Part shown: positions 58,101 to 60,721 of the stretch, piece after piece
Position numbering within the stretch: the stretch's first letter is position 1
Layout of the letters: each line of letters begins with the position of its first letter
Notes under the pieces: generated by a model
What the model was told of the DNA's origin: nothing
Databases searched by the model: none
Seen by the model: only the letters and a program-made list of their open reading frames with translations
Origin: Eumeta japonica
Lineage: Eukaryota > Arthropoda > Insecta > Lepidoptera > Psychidae
DNA length: 64,000 nucleotides
NCBI GenBank assembly: GCA_005406025.1
Contig: BGZK01000184.1
Span: 372,001 to 436,000, forward strand
Reading direction: 5' to 3'
Made by a program: the position numbers and the translations under genes

Positions 58101-59472
58101 GTTGTACGTGTTTGTGTTTCTCAGCTGCCGAAAATTTTAATCAACGAATTAAAAGTTGTTCTCCAAAAATAAAAATCTAGAAAAAACGTAGTGTTTGTGT
58201 AAGAAATTGGCTATTCATAAGAGATAAGATAGAAGCATCAAATAATTTATAGAAAAATTAGAATTACATGATCGTGAAAACTACAAAAATTCCTTCCGAA
58301 TGACAAAAGAAAAATTTGACGAGCTTCTTTCAAAGTTTAATACAAATTTTTAAAATTGGAATATTAAAAATGCGTATAGCACTATCTGCTGAAATAAAGT
58401 GACAAATAAACATTAAGATATTTAGCAATAGGAGATTCATTGAGCTGTCTCGCTTGTCTTCAGAGTACCAAAAAATACTATATCCAACTTCATAAAAAAA
58501 AATCTTAGAAGGAATTTACAATGCATTACAGTCCAAAAACTTCATAGTCTGGTTTTTTAGACTATTTAATACAAGATTTTCCAGCCATTTTCTAATACAC
58601 CTGATATACGGCTGTGAATACTCCATAATTTGTAATATTGAATATCGCCGTTTATATATTTCAATCGTGTTGCAACTTGATTGACGACTCATATTTGTCG
58701 GTTCGACTAGCATTTGAAAGCGACTAAAGTCGGATGGTCCCAACTTTGTTCAATTCAACAAATAGTTGATCAACTTTTTGATAGAATGTTCTCATATTTC
58801 AAATAGTTTTCAATTCGCTTTCGAGTTCGACTTGAACGACAAAAATCACCACGTGAGAACCCAATGTCAATAAACCTTTCAACATGATTTGCATCTACAA
58901 TCTCGATTATAAATGTTTTCTAGAATTCAACGATGCTTGATAAAGCTGGGTTGATACGGTATTTCCTACTGGTATTTCCCTTTATGAACTTTATCCTTAT
59001 TTATTATACTGTTACTACGTTGAGGAAATATCAGGCTGTTTATAAATAAACACATATAGATAGTATAGATCAGTTTTTTGTACATTCTTTTAGTCAAAAT
59101 TGTGAAATAATGAAGCGAGCATTTATTCTTTTACAATATTTGTATTTATTATGGTTCATAAAACCTATTATAGACAATGATGACATTAGGTATGATTTAG
59201 AGCGGTCTTGTTTTACCTAATTATATTAATATTGTACATAAATATAGCCTTATAAATACTGTTTTTCCTTCTAAACTATTTGAATTATTAACAAATATAA
59301 CAGATATTTATTTTAAAGATCATCCTTTTACAGTTTTTGTTCATAGAAAAGTAGAACTTTGAAATATACACAAAAAAAAAGATATGCACTTACACTTATC
59401 AGACGCGTCACTCGACTCACAAATAACAAACGCACTTAGAAAGGTACAATACAAAACACTAGTCCGCGACAT
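1026..59472 (-). CDS. Secreted multi-TIL-domain cysteine-rich protein, 21-exon gene span
   Basis: This is the overall span of one minus-strand gene; the exons are listed separately. Exons join 59394-59472, eighteen TIL exons between 32933 and 4649, then 2268-2354 and 1026-1147. All internal exons begin after AG and end before GT. All introns are phase 1, and the exon lengths keep one frame except for a single missing base in TIL-13. The product is about 1225 residues: signal peptide (1-22 or so), eighteen TIL domains of 58-66 residues (about 27-1156), a Ser/Glu-rich segment and a basic tail. TIL domains are small disulfide-knotted folds; single ones inhibit serine proteases, while multidomain proteins of this type are often labelled zonadhesin-like. 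A secreted or extracellular-matrix protease-inhibitor role is inferred. Splicing was read by eye, so alternative exon use is possible. Confidence 0.85.
1225..1784. mobile_element. MITE with terminal inverted repeats
   Basis: The ends are inverted copies: GTCTAAGATC near 1225 and GATCTTAGAC ending 1784, followed inward by ATGTACCCTCAT and its complement about 25 bases inside each end. TA dinucleotides flank both sides (1223-1224, 1785-1786), as expected for a Tc1/mariner-type target duplication. There is no transposase inside, so it is non-autonomous. A nested 11-bp palindrome (GTACCCTCATC) follows the left repeat. Confidence 0.75.
2017..2047. repeat. Perfect 13-bp hairpin
   Basis: AGCGGATACAGAG and its exact reverse complement are separated by 5 bases. 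It lies in intron 20. Role unknown. Confidence 0.6.
2268..2354 (-). CDS. Exon 20: Ser/Glu-rich linker
   Basis: This 87-base exon starts after GTTACAG and ends before GTAAAAT, phase 1-1, so it fits between TIL-18 and the tail without a frame change. It encodes 29 residues rich in Ser, Glu and Gly (SLSSSEEAGDEEGTSSESQ) with no cysteine, probably a disordered acidic linker. No family is recognised. Evidence is phase, splice sites and open frame only. Confidence 0.6.
2355..4648. other. Intron 19
   Basis: It contains a gag-like retroelement fragment at 3158-3640; otherwise AT-rich with no supported gene. Confidence 0.5.
3158..3640 (+). pseudogene. Retroelement gag-like fragment, frameshifted
   Basis: Two overlapping reading frames give one gag-like sequence. 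The first reads IKMPPNKFKGLE and ends with FTGDDTYHLLN. The second continues with WEEFEIVADLMKW, then KRLLVGTAKLFLRS and VEFGLKLNSATIYKRL. This order resembles the capsid region of insect LTR-retrotransposon gag proteins. A frame change near 3345 and a stop after KNDETYQQYFSLMKK break it. No protease, reverse transcriptase or LTR was seen nearby. It is a short dead fragment inside an intron, recognised by pattern and not by a search. Confidence 0.6.
4649..4831 (-). CDS. Exon 19: TIL domain 18
   Basis: This 183-base phase 1-1 exon encodes 61 residues (about 1096-1156), ten cysteines: SCGGDFNATTGC, NYCGNTC, DICPLFC, GCSCKTGYVYDD, NDC. The Gly/Ser core differs most from the rest, so this is probably an old branch. 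The C5-C6 loop is PLF, with predicted P1 Leu. An NAT glycosylation sequon lies between C1 and C2. It is the last TIL exon before the tail. Acceptor ACTTGCAG, donor GTAAGT. Confidence 0.88.
4832..6712. other. Intron 18
   Basis: AT-rich; no gene, RNA or clear repeat identified. The short minus-strand open frame at 5673-5879 has no recognisable features. Confidence 0.5.
6713..6904 (-). CDS. Exon 18: TIL domain 17
   Basis: This 192-base phase 1-1 exon encodes 64 residues (about 1032-1095), ten cysteines: TCKVNERYVDC, YCGPKYC, CNGGCICIDGYVRDEKGLC, ENC. The C5-C6 loop is long and Gly-rich (AGAPVGGR, 8 residues). Acceptor TACCATTAG, donor GTAAGT. Confidence 0.92.
6905..7561. other. Intron 17
   Basis: AT-rich spacer between TIL-16 and TIL-17 exons; nothing recognised. 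Confidence 0.5.
7562..7741 (-). CDS. Exon 17: TIL domain 16
   Basis: This 180-base phase 1-1 exon encodes 60 residues (about 972-1031), ten cysteines: CPKHSTYQKCGTSC, RTCANMGSP, GCFCDDGYVKNDVGEC, KDC. The C5-C6 loop is VPL; Pro at the predicted P1 would make it a poor substrate-like inhibitor. Acceptor TTTTTTTAG, donor GTAAGT. Confidence 0.93.
7742..8284. other. Intron 16
   Basis: AT-rich spacer; holds an AT dinucleotide run at about 8019-8043. Confidence 0.5.
8019..8043. repeat. (AT)n microsatellite
   Basis: A run of about eleven AT/TA units beginning after TTATACA. Likely length-polymorphic. Confidence 0.85.
8285..8464 (-). CDS. Exon 16: TIL domain 15
   Basis: This 180-base phase 1-1 exon encodes 60 residues (about 912-971), ten cysteines: CGVNEQYYTCGSHCGVDC, FCIQSC, GCDCSPGYIRHDNGTC, GQC. 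The C5-C6 loop is IQS, with predicted P1 Gln. Acceptor GTTGCAG, donor GTGAGT. Open frames on the other strand here are shadows. Confidence 0.92.
8465..11192. other. Intron 15
   Basis: It holds a 62-base hairpin (9322-9383) and two patches less AT-rich than the rest, at about 9690-9810 and 10130-10280. The + strand open frame at 9615-9878 covers the first patch but has no recognisable motif. Confidence 0.45.
9322..9383. repeat. Hairpin of pre-miRNA size
   Basis: CTAGAGCTAAGTTC and its exact complement form a 14-bp stem. A 6-base internal loop and a 7-bp ATGTCAA/TTGACAT stem follow, with an 8-base terminal loop. The 62-base length is like that of an insect pre-miRNA core, but it could equally be the fold of a small palindromic transposon. 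Either strand can form it. Confidence 0.55.
11193..11384 (-). CDS. Exon 15: TIL domain 14
   Basis: This 192-base phase 1-1 exon encodes 64 residues (about 848-911 if TIL-13 is counted), ten cysteines: NQTCGVNEAYTDC, CPPLTCAALRAG, GCDCMSGYLRNE, CIRKELC, then NE before the GTATAT donor. The C5-C6 loop is FKYP (4 residues). It is the sister of TIL-5 and occupies the same place after a NEHW-type domain. Acceptor ATTTTCAG. Confidence 0.92.
11955..12055 (-). mobile_element. tRNA-derived SINE fragment
   Basis: The minus strand reads GGTGATAGCTCAGTGGTTAA (A-box-like), then TTCGAACCGGGA close by (B-box-like). The spacing and flanks do not form a full tRNA cloverleaf with an acceptor stem, so a SINE head is more likely than a tRNA gene. 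Confidence 0.5.
12189..12793. mobile_element. MITE with about 35-bp inverted repeats
   Basis: The left end reads GTCTTGTCGAGAAGTGA, and the complement of the right end reads GTCTAGCCGAGAAGTGA. Both continue TTTTCTG.GAAAAATAG with few mismatches over about 35 bases. The 605-base interior has a 64-codon frame (12192-12386) rich in Lys/Arg that is not a recognised transposase. The target duplication is unclear. Confidence 0.7.
13026..13222 (-). CDS. Exon 14: TIL domain 13, frameshifted
   Basis: This 197-base exon has good splice sites (TTATGCAG acceptor, GTGAGT donor), but its length is not a multiple of three. The first half reads NEHW-type TIL (CPKNEHWEACP, CPRDSC, YKCP) in the expected frame. 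The second half (PDCVCNSGYLRNDKGICVP) reads in another frame. The switch falls near the CCCC run at 13125-13128; one extra base would give the spacing seen in TIL-4. As written, the frame reaches TGA at 13065-13067. It could be an assembly error, a polymorphic null or a dying exon. Because the exon is phase 1-1, skipping it would keep the rest of the protein in frame. Confidence 0.85.
13223..15270. other. Intron 13
   Basis: AT-rich with no supported gene or clear repeat. A GC-richer patch at about 14990-15065 upstream of TIL-12 is unexplained. Confidence 0.45.
15271..15456 (-). CDS. Exon 13: TIL domain 12, trypsin-type reactive loop
   Basis: This 186-base phase 1-1 exon encodes 62 residues (about 720-781), ten cysteines: CTLPHEEFSQC, QRTCDNYKQQNLIC, GCVCKKGYVRRHDGLC, RQC. 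The C5-C6 loop is TKI, with predicted P1 Lys (trypsin-like). It is close to TIL-11 in the GYVRRxDGLCV segment. Acceptor ACTTACAG, donor GTGAGT. Confidence 0.94.
15985..16330. repeat. Dispersed repeat, copy 1
   Basis: It shares ordered blocks with 60000-60245: ATTTTGCAAT, GAAACTTTAAAC (GACTTTAAGC in the other copy), CTCAGAATT.AATGACAAT, AATAAAAT.TGT, then A-rich sequence and GACAATGTAATTCTAAAT. Same orientation and length class; probably fragments of one unclassified transposon family. Confidence 0.55.
16841..16924 (-). pseudogene. Relic half exon, decayed copy of the TIL-11 exon end
   Basis: The minus strand from about 16924 down matches the second half of the TIL-11 exon base for base over long stretches, for example CATTTGCGAGA against CATCTGCGAGA, and CTACGTCAGACG in both. 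The copy has lost codon phase and most cysteines, and ends without a clear donor. It lies in intron 12, within 40-120 bases of its parent. This is a partial tandem duplication that did not survive as a working exon. Confidence 0.7.
16963..17151 (-). CDS. Exon 12: TIL domain 11
   Basis: This 189-base phase 1-1 exon encodes 63 residues (about 657-719), ten cysteines: CSTKPHEVYTGCGAGC, EDTCENYDKGDKVC, GCICEKGYVRRGDGLC, QEC. The C5-C6 loop is TLE, with predicted P1 Leu (chymotrypsin- or elastase-like). A decayed copy of its second half lies just downstream in the next intron (16841-16924). Acceptor CTAAACAG, donor GTGAGT. Confidence 0.94.
17244..17423 (-). CDS. Exon 11: TIL domain 10
   Basis: This 180-base phase 1-1 exon encodes 60 residues (about 597-656), ten cysteines: CKKNEEYKSCGTACPDTC, NYDDPDRVC, CFCKEGYVRNDKWEC. 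The C5-C6 loop is IDI; an acidic predicted P1 (Asp) is unusual for a serine protease inhibitor. The donor is GTTAGT, the weakest of the set. It lies only 92 bases from TIL-11, the shortest intron in the gene, which fits a recent tandem origin. Acceptor CATGACAG. Confidence 0.92.
17424..19322. other. Intron 10
   Basis: AT-rich; no gene or defined repeat recognised. The + strand frames at 18127-18411 and 18980-19261 are low-complexity chance frames. Confidence 0.5.
19323..19502 (-). CDS. Exon 10: TIL domain 9
   Basis: This 180-base phase 1-1 exon encodes 60 residues (about 537-596), ten cysteines: PCGYNEEYNFC, SSCPVTC, WSCIQLC, KCDCIPGTLRN. The usual GYVR or GYLR is altered to GTLR. The C5-C6 loop is IQL, with predicted P1 Gln. 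It lies only 201 bases downstream of TIL-8. Acceptor ACTTGCAG, donor GTAAGT. Confidence 0.92.
19704..19889 (-). CDS. Exon 9: TIL domain 8, trypsin-type reactive loop
   Basis: This 186-base phase 1-1 exon encodes 62 residues (about 475-536), ten cysteines: NCLLENEVFLSCGTSC, PDTCDNYDDGG, GCFCAEGYVRRQDG. The C5-C6 loop is CTRQC. By analogy with the honeybee inhibitor AMCI, where the loop is CTMQC with P1 Met, the predicted P1 is Arg and P1' is Gln, which suits trypsin-like proteases. It is one of the most canonical inhibitor domains of the array. Acceptor ATTTTCAG, donor GTGAGT. Confidence 0.94.
19890..21507. other. Intron 8
   Basis: It holds a cluster of AGGGTA motifs with a 10-bp palindrome (CATGTACCCT...AGGGTACATG, about 20263-20291) and a SINE copy at about 20765-20972. 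Confidence 0.5.
20765..20972 (-). mobile_element. Lepidopteran short interspersed repeat, copy 1
   Basis: On the minus strand it reads GGAGCAAATTAGCA, GATGATCGCCGTCGCCCATG, then GGCCGGC, AATAGAATATC and a GGAGAGGGGAGTGAG end. The same block order occurs at 25800-26030, 40955-41225 and 60722-60895. It matches a repeat very common in moth and butterfly genomes. Confidence 0.65.
21508..21699 (-). CDS. Exon 8: TIL domain 7, eight cysteines
   Basis: This 192-base phase 1-1 exon encodes 64 residues (about 411-474). It has CFDENEVFKRC, GYDNTC with Tyr in place of C3, an Asn-rich stretch (YNNNKNG) without C5, then CVSGCYCKEGYARDE and a final EDC. Like its neighbour TIL-6 it keeps C1, C2, C4 and C6-C10 and lacks exactly C3 and C5. 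This suggests the two come from one duplicated ancestor that had lost that disulfide. Acceptor TTCTTTCAG, donor GTGAGT. Confidence 0.9.
21700..22284. other. Intron 7
   Basis: AT-rich spacer between the two eight-cysteine domains; nothing recognised. Confidence 0.5.
22285..22482 (-). CDS. Exon 7: TIL domain 6, eight cysteines
   Basis: This 198-base phase 1-1 exon encodes 66 residues (about 345-410). A Pro/Thr-rich lead (EPPSPPTTPE) precedes C1. The domain then reads CGPHRVYKKC, a FPDRC core with Phe at the C3 place, an Asp/His-rich insert (DPDHDHGDG) where C5 should be, and CIDGCFCEDGYVENE. C3 and C5, partners in the TIL fold, are both missing; the other four disulfides can form. The Asp/His cluster could bind metal, but that is speculation. 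Acceptor AATTTCAG, donor GTAAGT. Confidence 0.9.
22483..22945. other. Intron 6
   Basis: Most of this intron is a tRNA-derived SINE (22566-22826). Confidence 0.6.
22566..22826 (-). mobile_element. tRNA-derived SINE, copy 1
   Basis: Read on the minus strand it has a tRNA-like head: GTAGTGACCCTACTCGCTACG, then GGGTTCGGTTCC (B box) and ACAAACATTTATTT. A body with CCCAGACTC and CTGGTACTCA leads to a (TTA)n tail. A second copy with the same order lies at 47098-47362. The structure matches a SINE class abundant in Lepidoptera. Confidence 0.75.
22946..23140 (-). CDS. Exon 6: TIL domain 5
   Basis: This 195-base phase 1-1 exon encodes 65 residues (about 280-344), ten cysteines. The start NQTCGINEV, the CPPQTCA core, GCDCLPGYLRNE and QCIRSEQC match TIL-14 (NQTCGVNEA, CPPLTCA, GCDCMSGYLRNE, ECIRKELC). 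The C5-C6 loop is 5 residues (VVPQP). The donor is GTAATT, and the exon runs two codons past the last cysteine, as TIL-14 also does. Acceptor CTTTTAG. Confidence 0.92.
23422..23616 (-). CDS. Exon 5: TIL domain 4
   Basis: This 195-base phase 1-1 exon encodes 65 residues (about 215-279), ten cysteines, NEHW-type subfamily: CPKHEHWEECP, CPRDSC, YKCPK, CVCDDGYLRNDKGVCVP, then KKC. The C5-C6 loop is 9 residues (PKLPNTSLP). It is GC-richer than its surroundings. Its closest relative in the window is TIL-13, with near-identical CPRDSC and GYLRNDKG segments. It is followed after only 281 bases by TIL-5, whose closest relative follows TIL-13. Acceptor TTCTCAG, donor GTAAGT. Confidence 0.93.
23617..25455. 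other. Intron 4
   Basis: AT-rich; a probable hAT-type fragment lies at its 3' end (25230-25425). No gene recognised. Confidence 0.5.
25230..25425. mobile_element. Possible hAT-type MITE fragment
   Basis: It starts ATGGCCAACCTTTAACATA...GGGCCAAACTT and ends near GTGGGCCGCATGCGGCCGGCGAGCC. Both ends resemble the ends of insect hAT non-autonomous elements. The outer right repeat is missing. It lies about 30 bases from the TIL-3 donor. Confidence 0.4.
25456..25650 (-). CDS. Exon 4: TIL domain 3, with an extra cysteine
   Basis: This 195-base phase 1-1 exon encodes 65 residues (about 150-214). It belongs to the NEHW subtype shared with TIL-4 and TIL-13: CPCNEHWDSCP, a CPDDTC core, CDKGYLR and a GEC end. 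It carries eleven cysteines, because the position after CP that is Lys in its paralogues is Cys here. One cysteine may thus be free or pair outside the domain. The C5-C6 loop is 8 residues. Acceptor TTTTCAG, donor GTGAGT. Confidence 0.9.
25800..26030 (-). mobile_element. Lepidopteran short interspersed repeat, copy 2
   Basis: The best preserved copy of the family. On the minus strand: GGAGCAAACGAGGTGAGCC, GGTCATCGCCGACCATGGAT, ATTCGCAACCCTAAAGGAGT, GGTTGCCGGTCTC, AATAGAATATCTGATGG. Its end meets GTCCGGTGAGTGACAG, a motif shared with copy 1. Confidence 0.7.
27625..27663. repeat. Perfect 15-bp hairpin
   Basis: GACGCCTTTGTGGCT and its exact reverse complement are separated by 9 bases. No coding context; it could be a transposon end or a structured intronic RNA. 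Confidence 0.65.
28020..28193 (-). CDS. Exon 3: TIL domain 2, reduced to six cysteines
   Basis: This 174-base phase 1-1 exon encodes 58 residues (about 92-149), the shortest domain of the array. It is recognisable by the NCPVNEVY start, GCFCDSGYVR, and the PCVRPEEC end. Only C1, C4, C7, C8, C9 and C10 remain. C2, C3, C5 and C6 are absent, which removes two whole disulfides (2-6 and 3-5) and the C5-C6 reactive loop. Splice sites are good (TTTTTTACAG acceptor, GTAAGT donor) and the frame is open, so this looks like a constrained variant rather than a dead exon. It is unlikely to be a canonical inhibitor. Confidence 0.88.
30447..31697 (+). mobile_element. Mariner element, full length but dead
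   Basis: The 1251-base element is bounded by inverted repeats of about 30 bp (left AAGTCGGGGAAGG...TTCGTATTTTATA, right complement AAGGTCGGAGAAAAG...TTCGTATTTTATA), with TA on both sides (30445-30446, 31698-31699). The interior is a broken mariner transposase on the + strand: ITGDKKWM holds the first catalytic Asp, CHDNLKPH the second, and YSPDLALSNF the third, 34 residues on. The third Asp is Asn here, and several stops and frame changes precede it. It is an old copy, unable to make a working enzyme. Confidence 0.85.
32565..32640 (-). mobile_element. tRNA-derived SINE fragment
   Basis: The minus strand reads AATAGCTCAGTGTTTAAGAG (A-box-like), then GGGGTCGTTC as a weak B box, with no matching acceptor stem. 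Probably a degraded SINE head. Confidence 0.45.
32739..32933 (-). CDS. Exon 2: TIL domain 1
   Basis: This 195-base phase 1-1 exon encodes 65 residues (about 27-91) with all ten TIL cysteines: the C1 segment PLDCGPN, then a CPPTC core, CDDGYFR and a final KEC. The acceptor is TTTTTAG and the donor GTGAGT. The C5-C6 loop is long (SGSSTP, 6 residues), unlike the three-residue reactive loop of single-domain inhibitors, so protease inhibition by this domain is doubtful. As the first domain after the signal peptide it starts the mature protein. Confidence 0.9.
34735..34841 (+). mobile_element. Helitron-like 3' end
   Basis: CACGCGGACGGAGTCGCGGG followed by CAGAAAGCTAGT is a very common lepidopteran repeat terminus: a small GC hairpin just before CTAG. 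The left end was not located. Confidence 0.45.
35993..36302 (+). promoter_or_regulatory. Candidate + strand promoter and start codon
   Basis: TATATAAA at 35993-36000 is followed 28-45 bases later by CACAGTCATT and TTCAGTCG, which resemble the arthropod initiator (TCAGT). A 130-base leader runs to CAAAATGG at 36171, a strong start context, which opens 43 codons starting MDSDDRHACNQKNK. The frame ends at 36302, but TTTCAAGTATTT at about 36238 could be a splice donor. It might be the first exon of a nested gene, a dead transposon promoter, or chance. No downstream exon was recognised. Confidence 0.25.
39405..39485 (+). mobile_element. tRNA-derived SINE fragment
   Basis: GTTGGGAGTTGAGTTGTAAG followed about 30 bases on by GAGGTTCAACTCCCG resembles an A box and B box without a complete cloverleaf. 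Probably a SINE head. Confidence 0.4.
40426..41540 (+). mobile_element. Helitron-like element with nested SINE
   Basis: It begins TCTATCTATATGTAC, then a stretch with GGATTCC...CCTGGACCAATTTTAATGAA typical of the family, and ends CCCGTGCGAAGCCGAAACAG then GTCGCTAGT. A TC start and CTAG end are Helitron-type termini. No Rep/helicase is present. A SINE (40955-41225) lies inside. Confidence 0.5.
40955..41225 (+). mobile_element. Lepidopteran short interspersed repeat, copy 3
   Basis: Blocks in + orientation: GGCAAACGATAATGTGAGCC, GGCGGTCATC, GAACACTCGACACTTCAGAG, ACGTTGCCGGCCTCTTGAAT, then AATAGAATATATGATG. Same family as 20765-20972 and 25800-26030. Confidence 0.65.
43165..43920 (-). mobile_element. 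750-base non-autonomous element, copy A
   Basis: Its reverse complement follows 53594-54345 nearly end to end: GGTCCCGAGCCAAAATGGC, CAAAAACGGAACCC, GGGAGGCATTTCATACATG, GAGTTATTGCCG, AAACTGCG, GTCGACATA, TCTAGTTATAGG, TAGTGCATTT and a TTTTGGCCAGTTT end. The GGGTTCCG/CGGAACC ends are a hallmark of a lepidopteran repeat family. No long open frame. Confidence 0.7.
47098..47362 (-). mobile_element. tRNA-derived SINE, copy 2
   Basis: On the minus strand: TTGGCGCAGATGGTAGTGAC (A box), then GTGGGCTCGATTCTC (B box), ACAAACATTTATTT and a tail ending ATTATTATTA. Better preserved at the head than the copy at 22566-22826. Confidence 0.8.
47915..48842 (+). mobile_element. GGGTTCCG-family element carrying a microsatellite
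   Basis: It starts GGGCAAGTGTCAATCGGACT then CGCGTCAAGGGTTCGGTAC, and ends CCAGTAGTTTCAGAGCAAAT...GTTCCGTTTTGC...GGCACGGAACCC. Both ends match a repeat family common in Lepidoptera. A long GT-rich microsatellite sits near the right end. Confidence 0.6.
48535..48722. repeat. Complex TA/GTAC/GT microsatellite
   Basis: Successive runs of TATA, CATA, CGTA, GTGTGC, GTGTGT, GA and CGTGC units. All open frames here (long Cys/Val/Tyr or His/Thr/Ala repeats) are artefacts of the repeat. Very likely length-variable. Confidence 0.9.
50420..50870 (+). pseudogene. Unidentified coding-like remnant
   Basis: The + strand shows protein-like stretches in different frames without a single open frame: FNDWSTLVWPVERQRYLQQD, YPNEDGQMDVLGAE, then HVKVKYICNRITRLGWHNNR and LEPKELAEHESCQ. 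Composition is unlike the surrounding AT-rich DNA. I could not name the family. It may be a retrotransposed pseudogene or part of a transposon; it also contains a near-perfect 13-bp hairpin (about 50558-50586). Confidence 0.25.
51370..51650. repeat. Minisatellite with a 120-base unit
   Basis: CTCCAT starts at 51392, 51512 and 51632, exactly 120 bases apart. Each unit repeats TTCCGGCTCCAT.AGCAGA, GAAAGTGCAT.TCAA and CAAACAC...TAGATTATG. About 2.3 copies with some 20% divergence. Confidence 0.85.
52947..53045. repeat. Dispersed GTGAAAACTTC repeat
   Basis: TTGAAGTGAAAACTTCTTTA with GGCGCGTTGAGCACTTTAT and ACAGCCGTCACACCCGGCTA is a recurring lepidopteran motif. Diverged versions of its start occur at about 40559-40590 and 55326-55365. 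Confidence 0.5.
53594..54345 (+). mobile_element. 750-base non-autonomous element, copy B
   Basis: It starts TTAGGGTTCCGAGCCAAAAT with CAAAAACGGAACCC, contains GGGAGGCACTTCATACATG, GTCGACATACCTACGTGTG, TCTAGTTATAGG, and ends GGAATCCTATAATGAGCATG then CTCTTGGCCGGTTTTA. Same family as 43165-43920, in the opposite orientation. Confidence 0.7.
56385..57427 (-). mobile_element. Mariner copy 2, truncated
   Basis: The 5' inverted repeat lies at 57427-57397 (AGGTCAGGGACAATGG...TTTTCGTAACTTAT) and the adjacent leader matches that of 30447-31697 closely. The broken transposase reads KARSGRPVTDKVDAILEKVE, then NTGDKKWVCYDKNVRKRSW and HHDNARPHT, with stops and frame changes between. The sequence fades after the second Asp region and the 3' inverted repeat is missing. 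It is the same family, so one lineage inserted at least twice here. Confidence 0.8.
57965..58862 (+). mobile_element. Harbinger-like element with inverted repeats
   Basis: The ends are inverted: GGGTTCTCACGTGTCGATTT then TTGTCGTTCAA at the left, and TTGAACGACAAAAATCACCA then CGTGAGAACCC at the right, about 32 bp with two or three mismatches. Inside, the + strand shows the broken start of a PIF/Harbinger transposase: VRNWLF.RDK near 58200, FDELLSKF near 58315, KMRIALSAEIK near 58370, then LEGIYNALQSKNF. The catalytic part is missing, so the element is an internally deleted, non-autonomous copy. Confidence 0.75.
59394..59472 (-). CDS. Exon 1: start codon and signal peptide
   Basis: The ATG lies at 59472-59470 with G at -3. 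It opens 26 codons starting MSRTSVLYCTFLSAFVIC, a basic start followed by a hydrophobic stretch (about residues 6-18) and a polar SSDAS segment where signal peptidase could cut. The exon ends with a phase-1 GTAAGT donor at 59393. The next recognised exon (32933) begins in the matching phase, giving a Phe across the junction just before TIL-1. This is the only signal-peptide-like, phase-1-ending minus exon I found upstream of the array. The link over a 26.5 kb intron is inferred from phase and logic, not from a transcript. Confidence 0.72.
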
Positions 59473-59532
59473 CGCGGCTCTGCTAACTGTACCAGTGTGG
59501 TGTCGACGTCAACTCCTTCTCTTGTATATTTT

Positions 59533-59539
59533 TTTTATA
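59533..59539 (-). promoter_or_regulatory. Candidate TATA box of the multi-TIL gene
   Basis: The minus strand reads TATAAAA about 60 bases upstream of the exon 1 start codon, giving a short 5' leader. A CAGTT initiator-like motif lies at 59489-59485, about 50 bases downstream of the TATA, which is longer than the usual 30. The true start could therefore lie nearer 59505. Position and motif only. Confidence 0.35.
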
Positions 59540-59999
59540 AGGAAAAGACATGTACAGTCATGTACATTATCTGAACGAGCTAATCATGTCGTAGTATTAC
59601 TGTCGGAGTCTAACAGACTTATAGAAATACCGTAGTAAATTGCATGGACTTAGTATTGTAGTAATGTCCAGCTCTGTACCAAAGTACTAAATCCATTGTA
59701 GATTAAATTACACGTAATTCTGTATACTTCCTGTTACATCTTTTTATTGCTTTAATGAAATTAGTCCCGTCAATTGCTAAATATCTAGGTGTGAAACGTT
59801 ATACGTCAAACATTTATAACGCATTCTTACAACCATCTACTGATTCAAACCAATTTTGCTTGAGTTTCTGTCTGATAAAAAAGTAATTGTGTAATTTAAC
59901 TAAAATAAATACAATCAAATTTACACCGCATTCACTTAATAAATTATTTAGTTTTATATTGCTTTTGACCATATTTTTTATTAATTAACTTTCTTGTTT

Positions 60000-60245
60000 G
60001 TCCGTTTATTTGTACGTCGAGGGAATTTTGCAATTGATTTTTAATTAATTTCTCCATGAGGTAGAGACTTCAGACTTTAAGCATAGCTCAGAATTAAATG
60101 ACAATTCAATAAAATGTATGAGAAGAAATTTTGAACATTGTTTAGAATTGGATGAAATTGCAAATAAAAAAAAGAAAAAGAAGAATAAAAACATTACGCT
60201 CACTATACAATTTAAATTTTTACTCTAGACAATATATATAATATT
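60000..60245. repeat. Dispersed repeat, copy 2
   Basis: Same block order as 15985-16330: GGAATTTTGCAATTGATTTT, GACTTTAAGCATAGCTCAGA, ATTAAATGACAATTCAATAA, then A-rich sequence and TCTAGACAATATA. Confidence 0.55.
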
Positions 60246-60269
60246 CTAAATTAATTGCAAAATATCGTA

Positions 60270-60286
60270 CACACACACACACACAA
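60270..60286. repeat. (CA)n microsatellite
   Basis: About eight CA units, 0.8 kb upstream of the exon 1 start. Confidence 0.8.
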
Positions 60287-60721
60287 TAGTAGTAATAGAA
60301 ATAAAAATAAAAGTAATTCATTACGTTTTTAAAACTGACTATTTTATAATAATTTTCATTTTATGAATGTGAATTTTTAATAGGCGTGGAAAATAGTAAT
60401 AATATATAAATGATAAACGTGTGGAGTATTTGAGCTCATATATTTTATGTACGTGATTTGAATACAGATAACTTTTTCTAGCACCATAGTAAATTATGCC
60501 TCTATACAAAATTTTCAATAAGATTATAAATACTTTTAAGTGTTGTAATTCCAACTGTAATACTTGTAAGATTATAATTACTATTGCATGCGTCCCACGT
60601 TTTTCATTTTAAATATTACAAGTATATTCTTACCCGTCAATGCGTTGATTACATTTTTATGTTACTTTATTTTTTGCTCCCAAATTTTAATACAACTAAC
60701 AGGTACTATAAGGTTTATAAA

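Larger units (their letters stand above)
32934..59393. other. Intron 1, 26.5 kb
   Basis: The largest intron separates the signal-peptide exon from the TIL array. It contains no further TIL exon that I could find. It holds Helitron-like ends, SINEs, two copies of a 750-base element, a microsatellite-bearing element, a minisatellite, a truncated mariner and a Harbinger element, listed separately. GC-richer unique patches lie at about 36.89-37.26, 38.75-39.06, 42.12-42.42, 44.28-44.60, 45.54-45.86, 46.30-46.60, 52.05-52.15 and 52.54-52.79 kb. The 33.86-33.92 patch is very CpG-rich. Confidence 0.6.

Noticed and set aside
58516..58743. Minus-strand 75-codon frame inside the Harbinger element, considered as its second (Myb-like) protein
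   Set aside because: No helix-turn-helix pattern could be seen, and the transposase remnant runs on the other strand through part of it.
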